Shown here piece by piece: positions 25,840 through 37,721 of a DNA stretch of 64,000 bases. The DNA comes from Phyto melanocephala (Eukaryota > Arthropoda > Insecta > Diptera > Rhinophoridae). A program made the translations under genes and the position numbers. The notes under the pieces are model-generated. The model had not been told where the DNA came from. It made no database searches and saw nothing but the letters and a program-made list of their open reading frames with translations. The stretch covers positions 42,956,275-43,020,274 of the forward strand of contig OW799233.1 in assembly GCA_941918925.1 (NCBI GenBank). Direction: 5' to 3'. The stretch's first letter is position 1. Every line of letters begins with the position of its first letter.

Positions 25840-28800
25840 CGGCACGCAATACCACTATATGCAAAGCATAGCCAAGGGCCATTACTACCACAGTATGGAT
25901 GTGGGATTCCTGAATTGATTTTGTGAAGTTTTAAAAAAATGTTTGAAAATTTTATTTCTCATATGAAATTTCTGTGGGGGATTTTGGTCATTGTGGGCAA
26001 ATATGGAGACGGCACGCAACACCACTATATGGAAAGTATAGCCAGAGGCCATTGCTACCACATTATTGAAGTGGAATTCCTGAATTGATTTTGTGAAGTT
26101 TTTAAAAAATTATTGAAAATTTGATTTTTCATATGAAATTTCTGTGAGGGATTTTGGTCATTGTGGGCAATAATGGAGACGGCACGCAATACCACTATAT
26201 GGAAAGTATAGCCAGAGGCCATTACTACCACACTATGGAAGTGGAATTCCTGAATTGATTTTGTGAAGTTTTTAAAAAATTATTGAAAATTTGATTTCTC
26301 ATATGAAATTTCTGTGAGGGATTTTGTTCATTGTGGGCAAATATGGAGACGGCACGCAATACCACTATATGCAAAGCATAGCCAAGGGCCATTACTACCA
26401 CAGTATGGATGTGGGATTCCTGAATTGATTTTGTGAAGTTTTAAAAAAATGTTTGAAAATTTTATTTCTCATATGAAATTTCTGTGGGGGATTTTGGTCA
26501 TTGTGGGCAAATATGGAGACGGCACGCAACACCACTATATGAAAAGTATAGCCAGAGGCCATTACTACCACACTATGGAAGTGGAATTCCTGAATTGATT
26601 TTGTGAAGTTTTTAAAAAATTATTGACAATTGATATTTTTTCATATGAAATTTCTGTGAGGGATTTTGGTCATTGTGGGCAAATATGGAGACGGCACGCA
26701 ACACCACTATATAGAAAGTATAGCCAGGGGCCATTGCTACCACATTATTGAAGTGGAATTCCTGAATTGATTTTGTGAAGTTTTTAAAAAATTATTGAAA
26801 ATTTGATTTCTCATATGAAATTTCAGTGAGGGATTTTGGTCATTGTGGGCAATAATGGAGACGGCACGCAATACCACTATATGGAAAGTATAGCCAGAGG
26901 CCATTACTACCACACTATGGAAGTGGAATTCCTGAATTGATTTTGTGAAGTTTTTAAAAAATTATTGAAAATTTGATTTCTCATATGAAATTTCTGTGAG
27001 GGATTTTGGTCATTGTGGGCAAATATGGAGACGGCACGCAATACCACTATATGCAAAGCATAGCCAAGGGCCATTACTACCACAGTATGGATGTGGGATT
27101 CCTGAATTGATTTTGTGAAGTTTTAAAAAAATGTTTGAAAATTTTATTTCTCATATGAAATTTCTGTGGGGGATTTTGGTCATTGTGGGCAAATATGGAG
27201 ACGGCACGCAACACCACTATATGGAAAGTATAGCCAGAGGCCATTGCTACCACATTATTGAAGTGGAATTCCTGAATTGATTTTGTGAAGTTTTTAAAAA
27301 ATTATTGAAAATTTGATTTTTCATATGAAATTTCTGTGAGGGATTTTGTTCATTGTGGGCAAATATGGAGACGGCACGCAATACCACTATATGGAAAGTA
27401 TAGCCAGAGGCCATTACTACCACACTATGGAAGTGGAATTCCTGAATTGATTTTGTGAAGTTTTTAAAAAATTATTGAAAATTTGATTTCTCATATGAAA
27501 TTTCTGTGAGGGATTTTGTTCATTGTGGGCAAATATGGAGACGGCACGCAATACCACTATATGCAAAGCATAGCCAAGGGCCATTACTACCACAGTATGG
27601 ATGTGGGATTCCTGAATTGATTTTGTGAAGTTTTAAAAAAATGTTTGAAAATTTTATTTCTCATATGAAATTTCTGTGAGGGATTTTGTTCATTGTGGGC
27701 AAATATGGAGACGGCACGCAATACCACTATATGGAAAGTATAGCCAGAGGCCATTACTACCACACTATGGAAGTGGAATTCCTGAATTGATTTTGTGAAG
27801 TTTTTAAAAAATTATTGAAAATTTGATTTCTCATATGAAATTTCTGTGAGGGATTTTGTTCATTGTGGGCAAATATGGAGACGGCACGCAATACCACTAT
27901 ATGCAAAGCATAGCCAAGGGCCATTACTACCACAGTATGGATGTGGGATTCCTGAATTGATTTTGTGAAGTTTTAAAAAAATGTTTGAAAATTTTATTTC
28001 TCATATGAAATTTCTGTGGGGGATTTTGGTCATTGTGGGCAAATATGGAGACGGCACGCAACACCACTATATGGAAAGTATAGCCAGAGGCCATTGCTAC
28101 CACATTATTGAAGTGGAATTCCTGAATTGATTTTGTGAAGTTTTTAAAAAATTATTGAAAATTTGATTTTTCATATGAAATTTCTGTGAGGGATTTTGGT
28201 CATTGTGGGCAAAAATGGAGACGGCACGCAATACCACTATATGCAAAGCATAGCCAAGGGCCATTACTACCACAGTATGGATGTGGGATTCCTGAATTGA
28301 TTTTGTGAAGTTTTAAAAAAATGTTTGAAAATTTGATTTCTCATATGAAATTTCTGTGAGGGATTTTGGTCATTGTGGGCAAATATGGAGACGGCACGCA
28401 ACACCACTATACGGAAAGTATAGCCAGAGGCCATTGCTACCACATTATTGAAGTGGAATTCCTGAATTGATTTTGTGAAGTTTTTAAAAAATTATTGAAA
28501 ATTTGATTTTTCATATGAAATTTCTGTGAGGGATTTTGTTCATTGTGGGCAAATATGGAGACGGCACGCAATACCACTATATGCAAAGCATAGCCAAGGG
28601 CCATTACTACCACAGTATGGATGTGGGATTCCTGAATTGATTTTGTGAAGTTTTAAAAAAATGTTTGAAAATTTTATTTCTCATATGAAATTTCTGTGGG
28701 GGATTTTGGTCATTGTGGGCAAATATGGAGACGGCACGCAACACCACTATATGGAAAGTATAGCCAGAGGCCATTGCTACCACATTATTGAAGTGGAATT

Positions 28801-31800
28801 CCTGAATTGATTTTGTGAAGTTTTTAAAAAATTATTGAAAATTTGATTTTTCATATGAAATTTCTGTGAGGGATTTTGTTCATTGTGGGCAAATATGGAG
28901 ACGGCACGCAATACCACTATATGGAAAGTATAGCCAGAGGCCATTACTACCACACTATGGAAGTGGAATTCCTGAATTGATTTTGTGAAGTTTTTAAAAA
29001 ATTATTGAAAATTTGATTTCTCATATGAAATTTCTGTGAGGGATTTTGTTCATTGTGGGCAAATATGGAGACGGCACGCAATACCACTATATGCAAAGCA
29101 TAGCCAAGGGCCATTACTACCACAGTATGGATGTGGGATTCCTGAATTGATTTTGTGAAGTTTTAAAAAAATGTTTGAAAATTTGATTTTTCATATGAAA
29201 TTTCTGTGGGGGATTTTGGTCATTGTGGGCAAATATGGAGACGGCACGCAACACCACTATATGGAAAGTATAGCCAGAGGCCATTGCTACCACATTATTG
29301 AAGTGGAATTCCTGAATTGATTTTGTGAAGTTTTTAAAAAATTATTGAAAATTTGATTTCTCATATGAAATTTCAGTGAGGGATTTTGGTCATTGTGGGC
29401 AAATATGGAGACGGCACGCAATACCACTATATGGAAAGTATAGCCAGAGGCCATTACTACCACACTATGGAAGTGGAATTCCTGAATTGATTTTGTGAAG
29501 TTTTTAAAAAATTATTGAAAATTTGATTTCTCATATGAAATTTCTGTGAGGGATTTTGGTCATTGTGGGCAAATATGGAGACGGCACGCAACACCACTAT
29601 ATGAAAAGTATAGCCAGGGGCCATTGCTACCACATTATTGAAGTGGAATTCCTGAATTGATTTTGTGAAGTTTTTAAAAAATTATTGAAAATTTGATTTC
29701 TCATATGAAATTTCAGTGAGGGATTTTGGTCATTGTGGGCAATAATGGAGACGGCACGCAATACCACTATATGGAAAGTATAGCCAGAGGCCATTACTAC
29801 CACACTATGGAAGTGGAATTCCTGAATTGATTTTGTGAAGTTTTTAAAAAATTATTGAAAATTTGATTTCTCATATGAAATTTCAGTGAGGGATTTTGGT
29901 CATTGTGGGCAAATATGGAGACGGCACGCAATACCACTATATGGAAAGTATAGCCAGAGGCCATTACTACCACACTATGGAAGTGGAATTCCTGAATTGA
30001 TTTTGTGAAGTTTTTAAAAAATTATTGAAAATTGATATTTTTTCATATGAAATTTCTGTGAGGGATTTTGGTCATTGTGGGCAAATATGGAGACGGCACG
30101 CAATACCACTATATGCAAAGCATAGCCAAGGGCCATTACTACCACAGTATGGATGTGGGATTCCTGAATTGATTTTGTGAAGTTTTAAAAAAATGTTTGA
30201 AAATTTTATTTCTCATATGAAATTTCTGTGAGGGATTTTGTTCATTGTGGGCAAATATGGAGACGGCACGCAATACCACTATATGGAAAGTATAGCCAGA
30301 GACCATTACTACCACACTATGGAAGTGGAATTCCTGAATTGATTTTGTGAAGTTTTTAAAAAATTATTGAAAATTTGATTTCTCATATGAAATTTCTGTG
30401 AGGGATTTTGTTCATTGTGGGCAAATATGGAGACGGCACGCAATACCACTATATGCAAAGCATAGCCAAGGGCCATTACTACCACAGTATGGATGTGGGA
30501 TTCCTGAATTGATTTTGTGAAGTTTTAAAAAAATGTTTGAAAATTTTATTTCTCATATGAAATTTCTGTGAGGGATTTTGTTCATTGTGGGCAAATATGG
30601 AGACGGCACGCAACACCACTATATGGAAAGTATAGCCAGAGGCCATTGCTACCACATTATTGAAGTGGAATTCCTGAATTGATTTTGTGAAGTTTTTAAA
30701 AAATTATTGAAAATTTGATTTTTCATATGAAATTTCTGTGAGGGATTTTGTTCATTGTGGGCAAATATGGAGACGGCACGCAATACCACTATATGGAAAG
30801 TATAGCCAGAGGCCATTACTACCACACTATGGAAGTGGAATTCCTGAATTGATTTTGTGAAGTTTTTAAAAAATTATTGAAAATTTGATTTTTCATATGA
30901 AATTTCTGTGAGGGATTTTGTTCATTGTGGGCAAATATGGAGACGGCACGCAATACCACTATATGCAAAGCATAGCCAAGGGCCATTACTACCACAGTAT
31001 GGATGTGGGATTCCTGAATTGATTTTGTGAAGTTTTAAAAAAATGTTTGAAAATTTTATTTCTCATATGAAATTTCTGTGAGGGATTTTGTTCATTGTGG
31101 GCAAATATGGAGACGGCACGCAATACCACTATATGGAAAGTATAGCCAGAGGCCATTACTACCACACTATGGAAGTGGAATTCCTGAATTGATTTTGTGA
31201 AGTTTTTAAAAAATTATTGAAAATTTGATTTCTCATATGAAATTTCTGTGAGGGATTTTGTTCATTGTGGGCAAATATGGAGACGGCACGCAATACCACT
31301 ATATGCAAAGCATAGCCAAGGGCCATTACTACCACAGTATGGATGTGGGATTCCTGAATTGATTTTGTGAAGTTTTAAAAAAATGTTTGAAAATTTTATT
31401 TCTCATATGAAATTTCTGTGGGGGATTTTGGTCATTGTGGGCAAATATGGAGACGGCACGCAACACCACTATATGGAAAGTATAGCCAGAGGCCATTGCT
31501 ACCACATTATTGAAGTGGAATTCCTGAATTGATTTTGTGAAGTTTTTAAAAAATTATTGAAAATTTGATTTCTCATATGAAATTTCAGTGAGGGATTTTG
31601 GTCATTGTGGGCAAATATGGAGACGGCACGCAATACCACTATATGCAAAGCATAGCCAAGGGCCATTACTACCACAGTATGGATGTGGGATTCCTGAATT
31701 GATTTTGTGAAGTTTTAAAAAAATGTTTGAAAATTTGATTTCTCATATGAAATTTCTGTGAGGGATTTTGGTCATTGTGGGCAAATATGGAGACGGCACG
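25840..31800 (+). repeat. Higher-order repeat region of the satellite
   Basis: A distinctive monomer type (GCAAAGCATAGCC, 'ccacagtatggatgtgggat', 'gttttaaaaaaatgtttg') recurs at 25861, 26371, 27053, 27563, 27903, 28243, 28583 and 29093. The spacings are 510, 682, 510, 340, 340, 340 and 510. These are multiples of one monomer (2, 3 or 4). Between them lie a 'cacactatggaagtgg' type and a 'cacattattgaagtgg' type in regular order. Confidence 0.8.
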
Positions 31801-34529
31801 CAACACCACTATATGGAAAGTATAGCCAGAGGCCATTGCTACCACATTATTGAAGTGGAATTCCTGAATTGATTTTGTGAAGTTTTTAAAAAATTATTGA
31901 AAATTTGATTTCTCATATGAAATTTCAGTGAGGGATTTTGGTCATTGTGGGCAATAATGGAGACGGCACGCAACACCACTATATGAAAAGTATAACCAGA
32001 GGCCATTACTTCCACACTATGGAAGTGGAATTCCTGAATTGATTTTGTGAAGTTTTTAAAAAATTATTGAAAATTTGATTTCTCATATGAAATTTCTGTG
32101 AGGGATTTTGGTCATTGTGGGCAAATATGGAGACGGCAAGCAATACCACTATATGGAAATTATAGCCAGAGGCCATTACTACCACACTATGGAAGTGGAA
32201 TTCCTGAATTGATTTTGTGAAGTTTTTAAAAAATTATTGAAAATTTGATTTCTCATATGAAATTTCTGTGAGGGATTTTGGTCATTGTGGGCAAATATGG
32301 AGACGGCACGCAACACCACTATATGAAAAGTATAGCCAGAGGCCATTACTACCACACTATGGAAGTGGAATTCCTGAATTGATTTTGTGAAGTTTTTAAA
32401 AAATGTTTCAAAATTGATATTTTTTTATATGAAATTTCTGTGAGGGATTTTGGTCATTGTGGGCAAATATGGAGACGGCACGCAACACCACTATATGAAA
32501 AGTATAGCCAGAGGCCATTACTACCACACTATGGAAGTGGAATTCCTGAATTGATTTTGTGAAGTTTTTAAAAAATTATTGACAATTGATATTTTTTCAT
32601 ATGAAATTTCTGTGAGGGATTTTGGTCATTGTGGGCAAATATGGAGACGGCACGCAATACCACTATATGGAAAGCATAGCCAAGGGCCATTACTACCACA
32701 CTATGGATGTGGAATTCCTGAATTGATTTTGTGAAGTTTTTAAAAAATTATTGACAATTGATATTTTTTCATATGAAATTTCTGTGAGGGATTTTGGTCA
32801 TTGTGGGCAAATATGGAGACGGCACGCAATACCACTATATGGAAAGTATAGCCAGAGGCCATTGCTACCACATTATGAAAGTGGAATTCCTGAATTGATT
32901 TTGTGAAGTTTTTAAAAAATTATTGAAAATTGATATTTTTTCATATGAAATTTCTGTGAGGGATTTTGGTCATTGTGGGCAAATATGGAGACGGCACGCA
33001 ATACCACTATATGGAAAGCATAGCCAAGGGCCATTACTACCACACTATGGATGTGGAATTCCTGAATTGATTTTGTGAAGTTTTTAAAAAATTATTGACA
33101 ATTGATATTTTTTCATATGAAATTTCTGTGAGGGATTTTGGTCATTGTGGGCAAATATGGAGACGGCACGCAATACCACTATATGGAAAGTATAGCCAGA
33201 GGCCATTGCTACCACATTATGAAAGTGGAATTCCTGAATTGATTTTGTGAAGTTTTTAAAAAATTATTGAAAATTGATATTTTTTCATATGAAATTTCTG
33301 TGAGGGATTTTGGTCATTGTGGGCAAATATGGAGACGGCACGCAATACCAGCATGGAAAGCATAGCCAAGGGCCATTACTACCACACTATCGATGTGGAA
33401 TTCCTGAATTGATTTTGTGAAGTTTTTAAAAAATTATTGAAAATTGATATTTTTTCATATGAAATTTCTGTGAGGGATTTTGGTCATTGTGGGCAAATAT
33501 GGAGACGGCAAGCAATACCACTATATGGAAATTATAGCCAGAGGCCATTACTACCACACTATGGAAGTGGAATTCCTGAATTGATTTTGTGAAGTTTTTA
33601 AAAAATTATTGAAAATTTGATTTCTCATATGAAATTTCTGTGAGGGATTTTGGTCATTGTGGGCAAATATGGAGACGGCACGCAATACCACTAAATGGAA
33701 AGCATAGCCAAGGGCCATTACTACCACACTATGGATGTGGAATTCCTGAATTGATTTTGTGAAGTTTTTAAAAAATTATTGACAATTGATATTTTTTCAT
33801 ATGAAATTTCTGTGAGGGATTTTGGTCATTGTGGGCAAATATGGAGACGGCACGCAACGCCACTATATAGAAAGTATATTCAGGGGCCATTGCTACCACA
33901 TTATGGAAGTGGAATTCCTGAATTGATTTTGTGAAGTTTTTAAAAAATTATTGAAAATTGATATTTTTTCATATGAAATTTCTGTGAGGGATTTTGTTCA
34001 TTGTGGGCAAATATGGAGACGGCACGCAACACCACTATATAGAAAGTATAGCCAGAGGCCATTGCTACCACATTATGGAAGTGGAATTCCTGAATTGATT
34101 TTGTGAAGTTTTTAAAAAATTATTGAAAATTGATTTTTTTTCATATGAAATTTCTGTGAGGGATTTTGTTCATTGTGGGCAAATATGAAGACGGCACGCA
34201 ATACCACTATATGGAAATTTTAGCCAGAGGCCATTACTACCACACTATGGAAGTGGAATTCCTGAATTGATTTTGTGAAGTTTTTAAAAAATTATTGAAA
34301 ATTTGATTTCTCATATGAAATTTCTGTGAGGGATTTTGGTCATTGTGGGCAAATATGGAGACGGCACGCAACACCACTATATGAAAAGTATAGCCAGAGG
34401 CCATTACTACCACACTATGGAAGTGGAATTCCTGAATTGATTTTGTGAAGTTTTTAAAAAATGTTTGAAAATTGATATTTTTTTATATGAAATTTCTGTG
34501 AGGGATTTTGGTCATTGTGGGCAAATATG

Positions 34530-35958
34530 CATACTGTGGTAGTAATGGCCTCTGGCTATACTTTTCATATAGTGGTATTGCGTGCCGTCTCCATATTTGC
34601 CCACAATGACCAAAATCCCTCACAGAAATTTCATATGAGAAATCAAATTTTCAATAATTTTTTAAAAACTTCACAAAATCAATTCAGGAATTCCACTTCC
34701 ATAGTGTGGTAGTAATGGCCTCTGGCTAAAATTTCCATATAGTGGTATTGCGTGCCGTCTTCATATTTGCCCACAATGAACAAAATCCCTCACAGAAATT
34801 TCATATGAAAAAAAATCAATTTTCAATAATTTTTTAAAAACTTCACAAAATCAATTCAGGAATTCCACTTCCATAATGTGGTAGCAATGGCCTCTGGCTA
34901 TACTTTCTATATAGTGGTGTTGCGTGCCGTCTCCATATTTGCCCACAATGAACAAAATCCCTCACAGAAATTTCATATGAAAAAATATCAATTTTCAATA
35001 ATTTTTTAAAAACTTCACAAAATCAATTCAGGAATTCCACTTCCATAGTGTGGTAGCAATGGCCCCTGGCTATACTTTCCATATAGTGGTATTGCGTGCC
35101 GTCTCCATATTTGCCCACAATGACCAAAATCCCTCACAGAAATTTCATATGAAAAAATATCAATTGTCAATAATTTTTTAAAAACTTCACAAAATCAATT
35201 CAGGAATTCCACTTCCATAGTGTGGTAGCAATGGCCCCTGGCTATACTTTCCATATAGTGGTATTGCGTGCCGTCTCCATATTTGCCCACAATGACCAAA
35301 ATCCCTCACAGAAATTTCATATGAAAAAATATCAATTGTCAATAATTTTTTAAAAACTTCACAAAATCAATTCAGGAATTCCACTTCCATAATGTGGTAG
35401 CAATGGCCCCTGGCTATACTTTCTATATAGTGGTGTTGCGTGCCGTCTCCATATTTGCCCACAATGACCAAAATCCCTCACAGAAATTTTATATGAAAAA
35501 ATATCAATTTTCAATAATTTTTTAAAAACTTCACAAAATCAATTCAGGAATTCCACTTCCATAATGTGGTAGCAATGGCCTCTGGCTATACTTTCCATAT
35601 AGTGGTGTTGCGTGCCGTCTCCATATTTGCCCACAATGACCAAAATCCCTCACAGAAATTTCATATGAGAAATAAAATTTTCAAACATTTTTTTAAAACT
35701 TCACAAAATCAATTCAGGAATTCCACTTCCATAATGTGGTAGCAATGGCCTCTGGCTATACTTTCCATATAGTGGTGTTGCGTGCCGTCTCCATATTTGC
35801 CCACAATGACCAAAATCCCTCACAGAAATTTCATATGAAAAAATATCAATTTTCAATAATTTTTTAAAAACTTCACAAAATCAATTCAGGAATTCCACAT
35901 CCATAATGTGGTAGCAATGGCCTCTGGCTATACTTTCCACATAGTGGTATTGTGTGCC
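34530..35958 (-). repeat. Satellite array, inverted arm (~8 monomers)
   Basis: The orientation flips at 34529/34530 ('gggcaaatatg' then 'catactgtggtag'). For about 500 bp the inverted monomers carry the same rare variants, in the same order, as the adjacent forward arm: GGAAATTTTAGCC at 34213 forward and about 34724-34736 inverted, then GAAGACGGCACGC and the eight-T variant. The 65-aa frame at 34515 lies across this junction and is not a gene. Confidence 0.9.
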
Positions 35959-36095
35959 AACTTTTTATATTCGAAAAAACATAAATATTTTATTCAAAAA
36001 TCACTCTTTATAAAGGTGTTATTATTTTCACCTAAAAAATGTTATATTAAATATTTTTAATAATTGCTTGCTTCAGAGGTGTGTTCTATAAATTC

Positions 36096-36126
<31 letters not shown>

Positions 36127-36275
36127 GAATATTCCTATATAAAAATATCTTTAATTATAAAAAACAACTAAATTTAGAGTAATAACATTAGTTCTGTTAA
36201 GTAGTTAACATAGCTCTGTTAACTTATTAGGTTTGTGTCTAGGGTTTCAAATTTCAAATTTATCTTCACACACAT
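35959..36275 (-). repeat. Right terminal inverted segment of the foldback element
   Basis: Complement of 21136-21450, including the same first monomer junction. It ends CTTCACACACAT, then the AAAAGTCCC duplication. Confidence 0.85.
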
Positions 36276-36284
36276 AAAAGTCCC
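36276..36284. other. 9-bp target-site duplication, right copy
   Basis: AAAAGTCCC, a direct repeat of 21127-21135, abuts the right end of the element. Confidence 0.85.
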
Positions 36285-36762
36285 AGGGAGTCCCAGTTCC
36301 AAACCACTACAGAAATGTAACATAATTTGTTTTCAACGAACTGTGAAAAAATCAGCTGCCCATACCTGCCCTCCTGGGAGTTATAGCGATTTTAGTATAT
36401 CACTCTCAGTATTTATTCCATAGAAATAGAACGGAAATTCTCGGAATCACTTATTTTTTTATTCTACATCTATTCTAGCACTCCACAAAAATGAGCATAA
36501 GTCTCTTAAAACTGAAGCTATTGACTTCAAACCGGTATCAAATTAAAGCTTTTATTGACACCTTTCAAATAAGAAATGAAATAGATTTTGGTTTTATATA
36601 AAATTTCAGAGTTATTCAACAAATATCGAAAAATCATAAAAATTTGACGTTTAAAATTCTTGTTCGGACCACCCTATAATTTTTTTTTTAAACTAATCAT
36701 ATCAGAAATAAAAGAAGAATTAAAATAAATTTTTTTTAAATTTTTCGAACAATTTTTTTTTT
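36285..36762. other. Non-coding DNA with a possible transposon end
   Basis: 'gttcggaccaccctataa' at 36661-36678 resembles the outer end of a Tc1/mariner-type element (complement TATAGGGTGGTCCGAAC). No matching left end was found. Otherwise there is no feature. Confidence 0.3.
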
Positions 36763-37490
36763 TTATTTTTGACTTTTGTTGAAAATTTGACCCAACAATT
36801 TTTTTTCGGTGTAAATTTTTTTTTCACTCATTCTGTTTGGGATTTCATTCTGACCAATCTGTAGAAATTTCTCATCCATACAATTAAAATTACAGTTTAG
36901 GCAATATGATTTCCAAAAAATTCTGGTTTCGCAACACTGTGCGACGTGAGATAACACGACCATTGAATTTCTCGCGCAAAAGAGCTTTGTTTCGTTTGCT
37001 ATGTGGCAAGTGGCACCATCCTGTTGGAACCACATATTATTCAGGTCGATATAATCAATTTCTGGCCACAAGAAATGCGGTAACATCGCGTGATAGCGAA
37101 TCCCATTCACTGTAACTGTTTAGGCTACCTCATTTCCGAAGAAGTACGCCCCGATAACGCCGCCAGCTCATAAACCGCACCAAACAGTCACTCTTTGTGG
37201 GTGCATCGTATTTTTAACTATCACTCGTGGATTCTCATTTGCCTAATTGAGGCAATTCTGCTTGTTAACGACACCACCGAGGTGAAAGTGTGCCTCATTT
37301 TTATTTGAATGCCTATTTTCGTAAAAGCCCTTAAGAAACTTAAAGCGCTGCTCAATTATGTACGTCTCCATACTTGAATTTATCAAACAATGAAACATAG
37401 TAAAAATCAAATTAAGTTTGGGTAAAAGAACTGACGTTAAGATGTAACTTACAATTAACATCGTGCGTTATTGTTTAACCACCCTTTATA
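36763..37490 (-). pseudogene. Mariner (DD41D-like) transposase relic with internal deletion
   Basis: On the minus strand the N-terminal start (about 37375: METYIIEQRFKFLKGFYEN, first helix-turn-helix helix) runs straight into 'NEAHFHLGGVVNKQNC', the catalytic-domain block. Roughly 150 residues between them are therefore missing in one frame-preserving deletion. Farther on, 'MWFQQDGATCHIANET' carries the second catalytic Asp. The region after it is broken by frameshifts and stops and lacks the DLTPxDFFLWG block. The outer end at about 37490 reads TTATAAAGGGTGGTTAAAC, a mariner-like TIR. Not functional. Confidence 0.75.
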
Positions 37491-37721
37491 ATAAGAATGT
37501 GTTATATTGCATAAATCTGTATAAAAATAAAACGCTTTTAATGCTAAAGTAAACCAAGTTGCTAAGTTCAACTTAAAATATCAACAATAATATAAAAAAA
37601 CTGTTTTATTTATTTTTATGGCTCGTTTTTTTGAACGTTTAAAAATAAGACAAATTTATTTCATTCTTTTTTAATACATAAGAGAATTATCTTTAAATTT
37701 GTTTATACAATTTTGCATATA

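Larger units (their letters stand above)
21451..34529 (+). repeat. Satellite array, forward arm (~76 monomers of 170-172 bp)
   Basis: The monomer landmarks recur in order: 'ggagacggcacgcaa', 'accactatatggaaagtata', 'gccattactaccacactatg', 'ggaattcctgaattgatttt', 'gtgaagtttttaaaaaatta', 'tttctgtgagggattttggt'. Spacing measured on the GGCACGC landmark is 172, 172, 172, 170 bp. At least three monomer types are distinguishable (see the higher-order repeat entry). The monomers have no sustained reading frame. The length is in the range of many centromeric satellites, but that alone does not imply centromere function. Confidence 0.9.
21136..36275. mobile_element. Foldback-like element with satellite arms (15.1 kb)
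   Basis: The two ends (21136-21450 and 35959-36275) are inverted copies of a ~315-bp segment starting ATGTGTGTGAAGATAAATTT. They look identical by eye apart from the length of a poly-A run. The element is bounded by a perfect 9-bp direct duplication. Inward of each end come tandem 170-172-bp monomers, about 13.1 kb in one orientation and about 1.4 kb in the other. The arms meet at 34529/34530 with no unique core and no transposase frame. Long inverted repeats made of tandem repeats, and 9-bp duplications, are known for Drosophila FB elements; 9-bp duplications are also typical of Mutator-like elements. Assignment to either is an inference. The alternative is a local satellite array captured by two transposon ends, but the exact duplication argues for one unit. 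Confidence 0.8.

Noticed and set aside
34515..34712. 65-aa ORF in the inverted satellite arm
   Set aside because: It lies over the arm junction and reads antisense satellite. Its monomer-derived peptide has no family and recurs only with the repeat.
21451..35958. CRISPR-like array
   Set aside because: The repeats are 170-172 bp head-to-tail monomers without unique spacers, in a eukaryotic genome. This is a satellite.
36235..36423. 62-aa ORF sharing its first residues with a 94-aa ORF at 20892-21176
   Set aside because: The shared MSRVSNFKFIFTH is simply the translated terminal inverted segment of the foldback element. The rest differs because the flanks differ.
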